From Planctomycetaceae bacterium (GTDB taxonomy: Bacteria; Planctomycetota; UBA1135; GCA-002686595): a stretch of DNA of 64,000 nt. The notes under the pieces were generated by a model. That model saw nothing but the letters and a program-made list of their open reading frames with translations. It ran no database searches and was not told the origin of the DNA. The translations under genes were made by a program, and so were the position numbers. This document shows, in pieces, positions 9,999 to 18,257 of the stretch; position 1 is the stretch's first letter, and each line of letters starts with the position of its first letter. The stretch spans positions 62,001 to 126,000 of the forward strand of contig WGMC01000003.1 in NCBI GenBank assembly GCA_016125265.1, read 5' to 3'.

Positions 9999-10862
9999 GT
10001 GCCCGAACTGCCGGAGGTGGAAACCGTGGCGCGCCTCCTCGCGCCGGACGTCGTGGGGCGCGAGATCCGCGCCGTGCGGGCCCCGTGGAAACCCACCGTG
10101 GGGGGCTCGCCCGCGGCGTTCGGGAAGGCCGTCGTGGGGCGCCGCGTCACTGGCCTGTGGCGCCGCGCCAAGTACCTGGTGTTCGACCTGGAGCGCGCGG
10201 GCGCGGCGGACGGCTGCCTCGTCGCCCACCTGCGGATGAGCGGGCGATTCCACGTGGAGGAGCCGAGTGCCGACTGCGGACCGTGGTGCCGCCTCGCGCT
10301 CACCCTCGATGACGGCCGCGAGCTGCGTTTCGTCGATGTGCGCAAGTTCGGCCGGGTGCTCGCCGCGCGCCGGCCCGAGGACGTCTTCGGGGTGCTCGGC
10401 CCCGAGCCGCTTTCGGACGCGTTTGCGCCTGAGTTGCTGTTGGAGGAGCTGCGCGCCAAACGGCGCCACTTGAAGCCGCTGCTGCTCGACCAGAGCTTCG
10501 TGGCCGGCCTCGGCAACATCTACGTCGACGAAAGCCTGTTCCAGGCTGGCTTGCACCCCCTCGTGCACGCCAACCGGGTCAGCGCGGCGAAGGCGCACGC
10601 CCTGCACGCGGCGATCCAGGGGACCCTGCGCGCGGCCATCGAGCGCGAGGGCTCCAGCTTCGACACCTTCTACCGCACGCCCAACGGCCAGCCGGGTGCG
10701 TACCAGGAACAGTTCCTGGTGTACGGCCGCGGCGGCGAGCCCTGCAGGCGCTGCGGCACCAAGATCCGCCGGCTCGTCGTCGGCCAGCGCGGAACCCACA
10801 TCTGCCCGCGCTGCCAGCCGCCGCCCCGGGGCCCTGCGCGCCCCGTCCTGCGCGCGCGCTGA
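9999..10862 (+). CDS. mutM: Formamidopyrimidine-DNA glycosylase (MutM/Fpg)
   Basis: A 287-residue bifunctional DNA glycosylase/AP lyase that removes 8-oxoguanine and related oxidised purines. The GTG start immediately precedes PELPEVETVAR, so Pro2 is the catalytic N-terminus and Glu3 the acid. The helix-two-turn-helix block LLLDQSFVAGLGNIYVDESLF and the C-terminal zinc finger (CRRCGTKIRRLVVGQRGTHICPRC, four cysteines) are complete. A lysine and arginines of the lesion loop are present. It is divergent from the lipoprotein and followed by the HIT and EF-P-like genes on the same strand. Confidence 0.96.
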   Translation: MPELPEVETVARLLAPDVVGREIRAVRAPWKPTVGGSPAAFGKAVVGRRVTGLWRRAKYLVFDLERAGAADGCLVAHLRMSGRFHVEEPSADCGPWCRLALTLDDGRELRFVDVRKFGRVLAARRPEDVFGVLGPEPLSDAFAPELLLEELRAKRRHLKPLLLDQSFVAGLGNIYVDESLFQAGLHPLVHANRVSAAKAHALHAAIQGTLRAAIEREGSSFDTFYRTPNGQPGAYQEQFLVYGRGGEPCRRCGTKIRRLVVGQRGTHICPRCQPPPRGPARPVLRAR

Positions 10863-10931
10863 CGTCCGCCGCTGCGGAGACTCGGCGGACTCGACCGGGG
10901 CGCCTCCGTGCGGCATGCTGTTCCCTCCCCC

Positions 10932-11315
10932 ATGGGCACCATCTTCGACAAGATCCTCGCAGGCGAGATCCCCTGCCACCGCGTGTGGGAGGACGGGGAC
11001 CACCTCGCCTTCCTCGACATCAACCCGCGCTGTGTGGGCCACACCCTGGTGATTCCGAAGGTGGGGAGCGACTACCTCTTCGACCTCCCGCCGCAGCGTT
11101 ACCAAGCCCTTTGGGCCGCGGCGCACGAGGTCGCGAAGAAGTTGGAGCGAGTCCTCGGCGCCACCCGTGTGTGTGTGGCCGTGCACGGCTGGGAGGTGCG
11201 CCACGTGCACGTGCACCTGTTCCCGACGACGTCCGTGCACGACGTGCCGTTTCCGCCCGTGGACCCCGCGGCCAAGGCCCAGCTCAGCTCCACCGCTCGC
11301 CTCCTCGCCCCCTAA
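10932..11315 (+). CDS. HIT family nucleotide-binding hydrolase
   Basis: A 127-residue histidine-triad protein of the Hint type. It begins with the family sequence TIFDKILAGEIPCHRVWED, contains AFLDINPRCVGHTLVIPK and ends with the triad HVHVHLFP, whose histidines bind and attack purine nucleotide phosphoramidates or adenylates. The start at MGTIFDKIL matches the usual Hint N-terminus; an ATG eight codons upstream is less likely. It is 14 bases upstream of the EF-P-like gene. Confidence 0.93.
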   Translation: MGTIFDKILAGEIPCHRVWEDGDHLAFLDINPRCVGHTLVIPKVGSDYLFDLPPQRYQALWAAAHEVAKKLERVLGATRVCVAVHGWEVRHVHVHLFPTTSVHDVPFPPVDPAAKAQLSSTARLLAP

Positions 11316-11329
11316 CGAAAACGACGAAC

Positions 11330-11899
11330 GTGATCGAAGTCAACGAGTTCAAGAAGGGCCTCTGCATCGTCTACAAGGACGGTCCGTACCTGATCGTCGA
11401 CGTCAGCTTCTCGACGCCCACGGCACGCGGCGGCAACACGATTGCCAAGACCAAACTGCGCCATGTCGAGACGGGGCAGTTGATCAGCGAGTCGATCCGC
11501 ACCGGCGGCAAGTACGAGGTGGTGGACATCGAGCAGCGGCCGATCTCCTACCTCTACTCGGACGGCTCCCGCTGGCACTTCATGGACACCGAGTCCTTCG
11601 AGCAGTTCGACCTCGGGCCCGAGGACCTGGGCGATGGCGTCGGTTACCTGATCGACGGCATCGAGGGCCTGCGTGCGATCTCCGTGCGCGGCAAGATCGT
11701 CGACGTCGTGCTGCCGCACACGGTGGACCTGCGCGTCATCGAAGCGGACCCGCACGTGGCCGGAGGCAGCGCCCGCGCCCAGATGAAGTGGGCCAAGGTC
11801 GAAACCGGCGTCGAAGTGCAGGTGCCGTCGTACGTGGAAGCGGGGGACCGCATCCGCATCGACACCCGCGACGGGCACTTCGTCGAGCGTGCCAAGTAG
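11330..11899 (+). CDS. Elongation factor P-like protein, EfpL (YeiP) subtype
   Basis: A 189-residue three-domain translation factor related to EF-P, which relieves ribosome stalling at polyproline and similar motifs. The GTG start gives VIEVNEFKKG. The decisive feature is the tip of the domain I loop: STPTARGGNTIAKTKLR. This matches the SPTARG loop of E. coli YeiP/EfpL, where an unmodified arginine takes the place of the modified lysine of classical EF-P. Domains II and III are complete (YLYSDGSRWHFMD, PHTVDLRVIEADPHVAGGSA, VQVPSYVEAGDRIRIDT). Whether this is the only EF-P of the genome is unknown. It follows the HIT gene closely. Confidence 0.88.
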   Translation: MIEVNEFKKGLCIVYKDGPYLIVDVSFSTPTARGGNTIAKTKLRHVETGQLISESIRTGGKYEVVDIEQRPISYLYSDGSRWHFMDTESFEQFDLGPEDLGDGVGYLIDGIEGLRAISVRGKIVDVVLPHTVDLRVIEADPHVAGGSARAQMKWAKVETGVEVQVPSYVEAGDRIRIDTRDGHFVERAK

Positions 11900-11917
11900 T
11901 CGCGGCCGCGTCCGATC

Positions 11918-12406
11918 TCAGGCCGCGGTCAGTCCCGAACGCTCGCGCCAGAGCCGCTCGAAGGACTCGATCTCCGGCCACGTCTGGGCCGAGATGCAGA
12001 GGTACAGCGTGACGAGGCTGGGCTCGTACTTCTTGTCCAACTCGGCGATGGCCGCGGGGATCTTCTCCGCGTCCGGCAAGTTGGAGTGGGTCTCCTCGAC
12101 GACACCGTCCTCGTGCTCGACTCCGGTGGCGTCGAGGAAGTCGGTCACCAACTCGCGTTTCGTGGCGAACAGGTAGGTGCCGAGCAGTTCGTAGGCCAGT
12201 TCGGCGTTGCGCGCGGCCAGGAGCAACTGCCGGCCCTTCTTGGCGCGCTGGGCGAGCGGCAACTTCCGGATCGCCTGGGGCCGAAACTTCAGGGCCTTTG
12301 CCACTTCGCCGTCGAGGGGTCCAAAACCCTGGGACGAGAGGGTTTCGTAGACGGCGAGGAACTGATCCTCGTCCAGGGAAGCCAGGTGCTGGAGGGTGGG
12401 CTGCAT
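11918..12406 (-). CDS. Hypothetical protein, 162 aa
   Basis: An acidic, soluble-looking 162-residue protein with mostly helical character and no signal peptide or membrane segment. No family was recognised. Sequence blocks that could identify it in a search are KALKFRPQAIRKLPLAQRAKK near residue 40, YELLGTYLFATKRELVTDFLD near 75 and LYLCISAQTWPEIESFERLW near the end. Codon use matches its neighbours and it starts at a clear ATG, so it is likely a real gene. It converges with the EF-P-like gene (18 bases between stops) and is divergent from the queuosine transporter. Confidence 0.75.
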   Translation of the reverse strand: MQPTLQHLASLDEDQFLAVYETLSSQGFGPLDGEVAKALKFRPQAIRKLPLAQRAKKGRQLLLAARNAELAYELLGTYLFATKRELVTDFLDATGVEHEDGVVEETHSNLPDAEKIPAAIAELDKKYEPSLVTLYLCISAQTWPEIESFERLWRERSGLTAA

Positions 12407-12614
12407 GGGGTCGATGGGGGGCTTGGGGCGCGGAGTCTACGCCCTGGGCGGCCCCGTTCCGAAAAATCACCCTTGTCCGGGGAAAATCTTGGACGTAAGC
12501 TCCGGTGCAGGTCAGGGCTCGCGGCACAGGATCCCTCTGGTCACCCACGTTGGAGACTAGAGTGGCCGCGCGCCCTGACTGTCCTTAGCAGGGCCATCGA
12601 TTCCGCGCCGCCCC

Positions 12615-13430
12615 ATGCCCACCGCCTCCCCCCAGCGGGTCGCCCCTGACCGGACCCAAGGCGACGCACCCGATCCCGTGCCCGCGGCAGTGGTCCTGCG
12701 CCGGGAGCGTGCGTTCGCCTTCGCCACCGCCGCATTTGCAGTGGTGTTGGTGTTGACCAACGTGATCGGGGTCAAGTTGTTCGCCCTCTTTCCCGACGGC
12801 CGCCCCAGTTGGATGCCCGGCAGCGGTGCCCTGACGCTGACCACCGGCATCATCAGTTACCCGCTCACCTTCTTGCTGACGGATCTGGTGAGCGAGATCT
12901 GGGGACGCAAGCGGGCCGACTTCATGGTGCTCGTCGGCTTTGCGATGAGCCTATTGATGCTCGTGCTCGTTTCCATTGCGCGGGCTCTGCCGCCGAGTGA
13001 CTTCTGGACCGTGCCCCAACTGGGGGTGACGGACTCGGGCGAGATGCAGCGTGCGTTCGAGATCAGCTTCTACAACCCGCAGATCCTGCTCTTTGCCTCG
13101 ATGGCTGCGTACCTGGTGGCCCAACTGTTCGACGTGCGCCTCTACCACTTCTGGTGGCGGCTGACGAAGGGACGCCACATGTGGCTCCGGAACAACGGCT
13201 CCACGCTCATCAGCCAGCTCGTCGACACCGCCATCGTCAACGGCATCTTCCTGCGCTTCGCCTTGGACTTCTCGTGGTCGGCGATCCTCGAAGTTATCGT
13301 CGCCGTGTACCTGGTGAAGGTGGTCCTGGCGCTGCTCGACACACCGCTGATCTACGCCGGCCGCGCATTCCTGCGCCGCTTCCTGTCGATCCCCGACCGC
13401 GGCATCGCAACCCGAGCGCCGCTGGCCTGA
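12615..13430 (+). CDS. Queuosine precursor transporter (YhhQ/VUT family)
   Basis: A 271-residue membrane protein of the VUT (DUF165) family, which takes up the queuosine precursors preQ0/preQ1 for tRNA modification. A 30-residue hydrophilic N-terminus precedes about six helices. Diagnostic blocks are LVLTNVIGVKLF, YPLTFLLTDLVSEIWGRKRA, AYLVAQLFDVRLYHFWWRLT, LRNNGSTLISQLVDT and IYAGRAFLRR. No preQ1 riboswitch consensus was visible in the 208-base upstream gap. The gene is followed by a GC-rich tandem repeat that separates it from the convergent slyD. Confidence 0.92.
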   Translation: MPTASPQRVAPDRTQGDAPDPVPAAVVLRRERAFAFATAAFAVVLVLTNVIGVKLFALFPDGRPSWMPGSGALTLTTGIISYPLTFLLTDLVSEIWGRKRADFMVLVGFAMSLLMLVLVSIARALPPSDFWTVPQLGVTDSGEMQRAFEISFYNPQILLFASMAAYLVAQLFDVRLYHFWWRLTKGRHMWLRNNGSTLISQLVDTAIVNGIFLRFALDFSWSAILEVIVAVYLVKVVLALLDTPLIYAGRAFLRRFLSIPDRGIATRAPLA

Positions 13431-13440
13431 ACACGGGCGC

Positions 13441-13531
13441 ACCCGGCCCGCGCACACGGCCCGCGCACCCGGCCCGCGCACCCGGCCCGCGCACCCGGCC
13501 CGCGCACCCGGCCCGCGCACCCGGCCCGCGC
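13441..13531. repeat. Seven tandem copies of a 13-bp GC-rich unit
   Basis: The unit ACCCGGCCCGCGC is repeated seven times without spacers, the second copy differing by one base (ACACGGCCCGCGC). The array fills most of the 133-base gap between the ends of two convergent genes. A 22-base segment of this array is identical to a segment at 50363-50384 beside the large inverted repeat, so the unit may belong to a repeat family of this genome rather than to simple slippage alone. There are no spacers, so it is not a CRISPR. Confidence 0.95.
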
Positions 13532-13563
13532 TTGCGCCCCGCGCGCCGAGCTCGACCCGCGGC

Positions 13564-14037
13564 TCAGGCGTCGTCTTCTTCTTGGCCTTCGGCGACGTCG
13601 AGCACGTCGACCACGAAGCGCAGCGTTTTGCCGGCGAAGGGGTGGTTCAGGTCCACGGTCACGGATTCGGCGTCCACGCCGACCACACGCACTTCGACCT
13701 CGTCCAGGCCTTCGAACTCCTCGCCTTCGTCCGGCTCCAGTTCCAGCGGCAGCCAGTCGCCCACCTTGATCTCGACGTCTTCGGGAAGGTCGCTGCGCGG
13801 GATGGCGTGCAACTCGGCCGGGTCGTACTCGCCATAGGCGTCCTCGGGCGCGAGGGTCAGCTCGAGGTGTTCCCCGCGCCGACGGCCTTCGAGCGCCGAC
13901 TCCAAGCCCGGCGCGATCTCGCCCTGGCCGTGCACGTAGACGATGGGCTCGGCGGCGTCACTCGCCTCGAGCAGTTCGCCGGCCTCGTCGAACACTTGGA
14001 ATGCCAGGCTGACGATGCAACCGTCTTGGATCTGCAT
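13564..14037 (-). CDS. slyD: FKBP-type peptidyl-prolyl isomerase, SlyD-like
   Basis: A 157-residue peptidyl-prolyl cis-trans isomerase and chaperone of the SlyD type. It starts at MQIQDGCIVSLAFQVFDEAG. It contains the FKBP core VYVHGQGEIAPGLESALEG, the insert-in-flap region after EDAYGEYDP, and the returning FKBP strand VDLNHPFAGKTLRFVVDV. The C-terminus is acidic rather than the metal-binding His/Cys tail of E. coli SlyD, so nickel binding is not expected. It lies 14 bases downstream of speA on the same strand and may be cotranscribed. Confidence 0.93.
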   Translation of the reverse strand: MQIQDGCIVSLAFQVFDEAGELLEASDAAEPIVYVHGQGEIAPGLESALEGRRRGEHLELTLAPEDAYGEYDPAELHAIPRSDLPEDVEIKVGDWLPLELEPDEGEEFEGLDEVEVRVVGVDAESVTVDLNHPFAGKTLRFVVDVLDVAEGQEEDDA

Positions 14038-14051
14038 GGGGAATCGGGGGA

Positions 14052-15968
14052 TCAATCGGGAGACTTCTGGAGGTACGTGTAGCCCGCGAGGCCTTGCTCG
14101 TAACGTCGCAAGAGCGCGGCGGACTCCTCGAAGGAGAGGCGGTCCTCGGCCAGGGCCTTCTCGATGCTGCGGCGCACGTTTGCCATCAGATCGGGCTCGA
14201 AGTACTCGACGTAGGAGAGCACTTCCTGAACACGGTCGCCGCGCACCACGTGTTTGATGACCGGCTTGCCGTCGTCGCCGATGTCCACGTGCACGACGTT
14301 CGTGTCGCCGAACAGGTTGTGCATGTCGCCGAGGATCTCCTGGTACGCGCCGACCAGGAACATGCCCAACACGTAGTTCTCGCCGGAGCGCATCGGATGC
14401 AGCTCCAGGGTGCGTTTCACGTCGCGCAGGTCGATGAAGCGGTCGATCTTGCCGTCCGAGTCACAGGTGATGTCCGCGAGCACGGCGTGGCGCGTCGGCT
14501 CTTCGTTGAGCCGGTGGATCGGCAGGATCGGGAAGAGTTGGCCGATGGCCCAGGAATCGGGCATCGACTGGAACAGCGAGAAGTTGAGGAAGTACGTGTC
14601 CGCCATGTCGCGCTCCAGGTTCGCGAGGTCGTCGGGCACGTAGGCCAGTTGGCGCGTGATGCGCAGGATCTTCTCGCAGGTGCGCCAGAAGAACTCTTCC
14701 ACGCGGGCGCGTTCGGGCAGGGAGAGTTGGCCCACGTTGAAGAGCGTCATGCCCTCTTCGCGCAGTTGTCCCGCGTCGTGGTAACTCTCCAAGTAGTTCT
14801 TTGCCGTGACGTTCTCGGTCACGTACGCGATGTTGCGCACCAGTTCGTGCTCGTCGTCGCCAGCCTTGGCCACACCGCCGGTGCCGCCGAAGTCGGTGAC
14901 ACCGAGTACGTCCGCCACCAGCACCGCGTGGTGGGCGCTGAGGGCCCGACCCGACTCGGTCACGATGGTCGGCATGGGCATGTCCGCGTCGCGGCAGGCC
15001 TCGGCCAGGTGGTAGACCACGTCGTTGGCGTACTCCTGCAGGGAGTAGTTCATCGACGAATCGAAGTTGGTGCTGGAGCCGTCGTAGTCGATGCCCAGAC
15101 CGCCGCCCACGTCGAAGTACTGGATGTTGGCGCCCATCTCGCGCAGGCCCGTGAGCGTGCGGGTGCCCTCGCGCATCGCGTTCTTGAGCGTGCGGATGTT
15201 CGTGATCTGGCTGCCGATGTGGAAGTGCAAGAGCACCAGGCAGTCGAGCATGTCGACTGCCTTGAGCGCTTCAACCAACTCCACGATCTGGCGCGTGGTG
15301 AGGCCGAACTTCGAGCGGTCCCCGGAGCTGTCCTTCCAGCGTCCGGAACCCGAGAACGACAACTTCGTGCGCACGCCGATCGACGGTTTGACCTTCAGTT
15401 CGCGCGCGGCGTCGAGCACGGTCTTCAGCTCGGTGATCTTCTCGATCACGATGATCGGTTCGAGTCCGAGGCGGCTCGAGAGCAGCGCCGTCTCGACGTA
15501 TTCGCGATCCTTGTAGCCGTTGCAGACCACCATCGCGTTCTCGCCCGAGAGCAGCGCCAGCACAGCCAGGAGCTCGGGTTTGCTGCCCGCTTCGAGGCCC
15601 ATGCCGTACTTGCGACCCTCGGCCAACATCGCCTCGACGACATGGCGCTGCTGGTTCACCTTGATGGGGAACACGCCGCGGTAGGGCGCCTCGTAGCCGA
15701 ACTCTTCGCGGGCCCGGTCGAAGGCCTCCCACATCTGGCGCACACGGCTGCGCAGCACGCCGTCGAAACGCAGGAGCAGCGGCAGCTCGAGACCGCGGCG
15801 TTGCAGTTGGCCCACCACCTCGTAAAGGTCGACGCCGCGACTTTCGTCGCCGTTCTTGCCTTCCGGGTAGACCAGGACGTTCCCGCGCTTGCCCACGCGG
15901 AAGAATCCACCGCCCCAGTTGGCGATGTTGTAGAGCGTTTCGCTCTCGACGTGGGACCAACTCGACAT
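14052..15968 (-). CDS. speA: Biosynthetic arginine decarboxylase (SpeA)
   Basis: A 638-residue PLP enzyme that converts arginine to agmatine, the first step of putrescine and spermidine synthesis. The N-terminal block YNIANWGGGFFRVG, the PLP lysine in GVFPIKVNQQRHVVE, GLEAGSKPELL, FHIGSQITNIRTLK, DVGGGLGIDYDGS and the active-site region ITCDSDGKIDRFIDL are all present. Length and alanine-racemase-like fold order match the long SpeA family. No agmatinase or carbamoylputrescine gene is within the window. It probably heads an operon with slyD. Confidence 0.96.
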   Translation of the reverse strand: MSSWSHVESETLYNIANWGGGFFRVGKRGNVLVYPEGKNGDESRGVDLYEVVGQLQRRGLELPLLLRFDGVLRSRVRQMWEAFDRAREEFGYEAPYRGVFPIKVNQQRHVVEAMLAEGRKYGMGLEAGSKPELLAVLALLSGENAMVVCNGYKDREYVETALLSSRLGLEPIIVIEKITELKTVLDAARELKVKPSIGVRTKLSFSGSGRWKDSSGDRSKFGLTTRQIVELVEALKAVDMLDCLVLLHFHIGSQITNIRTLKNAMREGTRTLTGLREMGANIQYFDVGGGLGIDYDGSSTNFDSSMNYSLQEYANDVVYHLAEACRDADMPMPTIVTESGRALSAHHAVLVADVLGVTDFGGTGGVAKAGDDEHELVRNIAYVTENVTAKNYLESYHDAGQLREEGMTLFNVGQLSLPERARVEEFFWRTCEKILRITRQLAYVPDDLANLERDMADTYFLNFSLFQSMPDSWAIGQLFPILPIHRLNEEPTRHAVLADITCDSDGKIDRFIDLRDVKRTLELHPMRSGENYVLGMFLVGAYQEILGDMHNLFGDTNVVHVDIGDDGKPVIKHVVRGDRVQEVLSYVEYFEPDLMANVRRSIEKALAEDRLSFEESAALLRRYEQGLAGYTYLQKSPD

Positions 15969-16112
15969 GGGCTCTAGCGCTCGTCGGACGGTGCCGAGGG
16001 GGATCCGGGCCCGGGCGGCCGCGGGTGGAGGGGTACGAATCCGCCGGGCCGGGCGGCCCGATGGGGGCGAAGAGTATCCGCTCTCGGGGGCCCCATGGGA
16101 AGCGCGGGCGGC

Positions 16113-17069
16113 CTATTCGGCGGCGACCGCCCCGAGGCGCCCCAAGAGCCGCTCGGGATCGGTTTCCGTCAGCCAGGAGCGCCGGTCGCCACCCACCAGA
16201 TCGCCGGCCGTCCAGTGGGCGAGGAGCTGCTTCACACGTCCCGCGACGGCGCGCGGGGACGCACCCCGCTGCCCGCGCAGGGCCGCGGCGTAGTCGAGTA
16301 GGAACCGCGCCGATTCGGCTCCGCTGGCCTCGTGGCCCGAGAAAATCCACGGGTCGCCCAGGGCCGCACGTCCGACCATCGCAAAGCGGCAGCCCGTGCG
16401 CTCGAGAAGCCGCCGAAGGTCCCCGTGCACGGCGACGCCGCCGTTCCCACACACGGGGATCGATACCACGGCTACGGCCCGCTCGAGCCGTCCCCAGTCC
16501 GCCGTGTCGCGGTAGGCCTCGGCGCGGGTCCGGCAGTGCACTGTCAAGAGTTGGGCGCCCCCCGCCTCCACCGCCCGCGCGAGGTCCTCGAGCAGGCGGT
16601 CGTCCTGCCCGCCGGCCCTGATCTTGGCGCTGACCGGCGTCGTAGGCACGGCGTCGACCACGGCCCGCACGAGCGCCTCGACCCGGGGCGGGTCGTCGAG
16701 GAGCGCCGATCCCGCGCAGCCGGCCAGGGCGCCCTTGGACGGGCATCCGAAGTTGAGGTCCACGAGCGGCGCGCCCGCGGCGACGGCCCGCTCCGCCGTG
16801 CGCGCCAGGGCGTCCGTGTCCGAACCCATGAGCTGCAGTCCGACCGGCATGGGGTGGCGGCGCGCACCCAAATGCTCGGCCAAAGTGCGCCGGGGCAAGG
16901 GCCTGTCGACCACCCGTGCGAACTCCGTGAACGCGCCGCCCAGCTCCTCCGGACGGTGCAGGGAGAGCACCAGGTCGCGGAAGCAGGGCTCAGTGACACC
17001 CTCCATGGGCGCGAGCAGGAAGGGGCCCGTGAAGGGCAGGGCCGAGACGATGGGGGCGGCGGGGGCCAT
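16113..17069 (-). CDS. tRNA-dihydrouridine synthase family protein
   Basis: A 318-residue FMN-dependent oxidoreductase of the Dus family, which reduces uridine to dihydrouridine in tRNA D-loops. It starts at MAPAAPIVSAL. Family motifs are FLLAPMEGVTEPCFRDL (residues 15-31), LVDLNFGCPSKGALAGCAGSALL (conserved cysteine region), a lysine in VSAKIRAG, LLTVHCRTRAEAY, VCGNGGV and MVGRAALGDPWIF. It resembles DusC/DusB-type enzymes in length, but the exact tRNA position cannot be assigned. It is divergent from the dehydratase, with starts about 49 bases apart. Confidence 0.92.
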   Translation of the reverse strand: MAPAAPIVSALPFTGPFLLAPMEGVTEPCFRDLVLSLHRPEELGGAFTEFARVVDRPLPRRTLAEHLGARRHPMPVGLQLMGSDTDALARTAERAVAAGAPLVDLNFGCPSKGALAGCAGSALLDDPPRVEALVRAVVDAVPTTPVSAKIRAGGQDDRLLEDLARAVEAGGAQLLTVHCRTRAEAYRDTADWGRLERAVAVVSIPVCGNGGVAVHGDLRRLLERTGCRFAMVGRAALGDPWIFSGHEASGAESARFLLDYAAALRGQRGASPRAVAGRVKQLLAHWTAGDLVGGDRRSWLTETDPERLLGRLGAVAAE

Positions 17070-17118
17070 GGAGCCCACGAGTCTACGGCGGCGTCCGCGG
17101 TGGGGGCGCCGCCGTACC

Positions 17119-18135
17119 ATGGGCGCGATGGTGGATCCCCGCGCGGTGCTCGAAGCGAAGGCGCGCTTGCACGGCGTCGTGCGGCGTACGGATTTGGTCG
17201 CGTTCGACGGCGGCGATCCGCGGGTGGAGCTGCGGCTGAAGCTGGAGTGCCAGCAGGTCGGCGGCGCGTTCAAGGCCCGCGGAGCGTGGAACCAGATCGC
17301 GCAGCTCAGCGCCGAGGAGCGCCAGCGCGGCGTCGTGGCCGCCAGCTCGGGCAACCATGGGGCCCTCCTGGCCTGGGCGGCGAAACAAGCCGGGGTGGCG
17401 GCGTGCATCTGCATGCCGGCGAATTCCTACGCGTCGAAGATCGAGGCGGCGCGCGCCCACGGGGCCGAGGTCGTGCTGGCGGAGAACCGCACGGAGGCCG
17501 AGGCCGAATGCCGCCGTCGGGTCGAGCGGGGGGCGGTCGAGATCCATCCCTACAACGCGGAGCGCACCCTGGCCGGAGCTGGCACGGCGGCGCTCGAGAT
17601 CCTCGAGGACTGGCCGGAGGTCGAGCTCCTAGTCGTGCCCGTCGGCGGCGGCGGGTTGCTCGCGGGCAGTGCCCTGGCGCTCGCCGCGCTGGCCGATCGC
17701 GCCGGGGCGCCGCGCGGCGGAACGGTGCTCTTGGGCGTCGAGCCCGAGGGCGCGCCCGGCATGTCGAAGGCCCTCGTGGCAGGGCGATCGGTGGTGCTCG
17801 AGCGCGTCACGAGTTCGATCCAGGGCCTGACGCCGCCGTACGCCGGCGAGTTGAACCGCGAAATCGCCGACCGCCTCGGCGCGCGCATGTGTGTCCTCTC
17901 CGACGCCGCGATCCTCGCCGCCCAAGCGCAAATCGTCGCTCGCACGGGCTGGCGCCTCGAGCCCGCGGGCGCCGCCGCGGCCGCCGCCGTGTTCGCGCGC
18001 GCCCTACCCGAGGAACTTTTCCACCGCGCGGGCGGCCCGCTGCGCGTCGCCGCGATCCTGTCGGGCGGCAACCCCGACCCGGCGCAGTTCGAGGCAGTGC
18101 TGGCGGCGACCCGTTCCGCGGCCGGAGCTCCCTGA
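17119..18135 (+). CDS. Pyridoxal-phosphate-dependent threonine/serine dehydratase-like enzyme
   Basis: A 338-residue fold-type II PLP enzyme. The PLP lysine is in QVGGAFKARGAWNQ, SSGNHGALLAWAAK is the substrate/cofactor loop, VVPVGGGGLLAG binds the phosphate, and LSGGN closes the active site near the C-terminus. This pattern fits threonine dehydratase or serine racemase/dehydratase. There is no C-terminal ACT regulatory domain, so feedback control by isoleucine is unlikely. Starts at 17119 (MGAMVDP) or 17128 (MVDP) are both possible. Exact substrate is unresolved. Confidence 0.88.
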   Translation: MGAMVDPRAVLEAKARLHGVVRRTDLVAFDGGDPRVELRLKLECQQVGGAFKARGAWNQIAQLSAEERQRGVVAASSGNHGALLAWAAKQAGVAACICMPANSYASKIEAARAHGAEVVLAENRTEAEAECRRRVERGAVEIHPYNAERTLAGAGTAALEILEDWPEVELLVVPVGGGGLLAGSALALAALADRAGAPRGGTVLLGVEPEGAPGMSKALVAGRSVVLERVTSSIQGLTPPYAGELNREIADRLGARMCVLSDAAILAAQAQIVARTGWRLEPAGAAAAAAVFARALPEELFHRAGGPLRVAAILSGGNPDPAQFEAVLAATRSAAGAP

Positions 18136-18257
18136 CGGCCGGGCGCACGATCGATGCCGCGCCGGCGAGCGGTTCGAGCCGCGCGTTTCGGCGGTCCGCG
18201 GAGCGCTTCGCGGCCGCGGTGCGAAGCTCGCAAGCGCCGGTGCACTAGGCTTTTGCG

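Noticed and set aside
12407..12614. preQ1 riboswitch in front of the queuosine precursor transporter
   Set aside because: No preQ1-I, -II or -III core pattern could be found by eye in this stretch.
13441..13531. Possible CRISPR array
   Set aside because: Units are contiguous 13-mers without spacers and no cas genes are present.
14094..15977. A 627-codon open frame on the plus strand opposite speA
   Set aside because: It mirrors the arginine decarboxylase gene exactly; its translation is His/Val/Arg-rich shadow sequence without domains. High GC leaves antisense frames open by chance.
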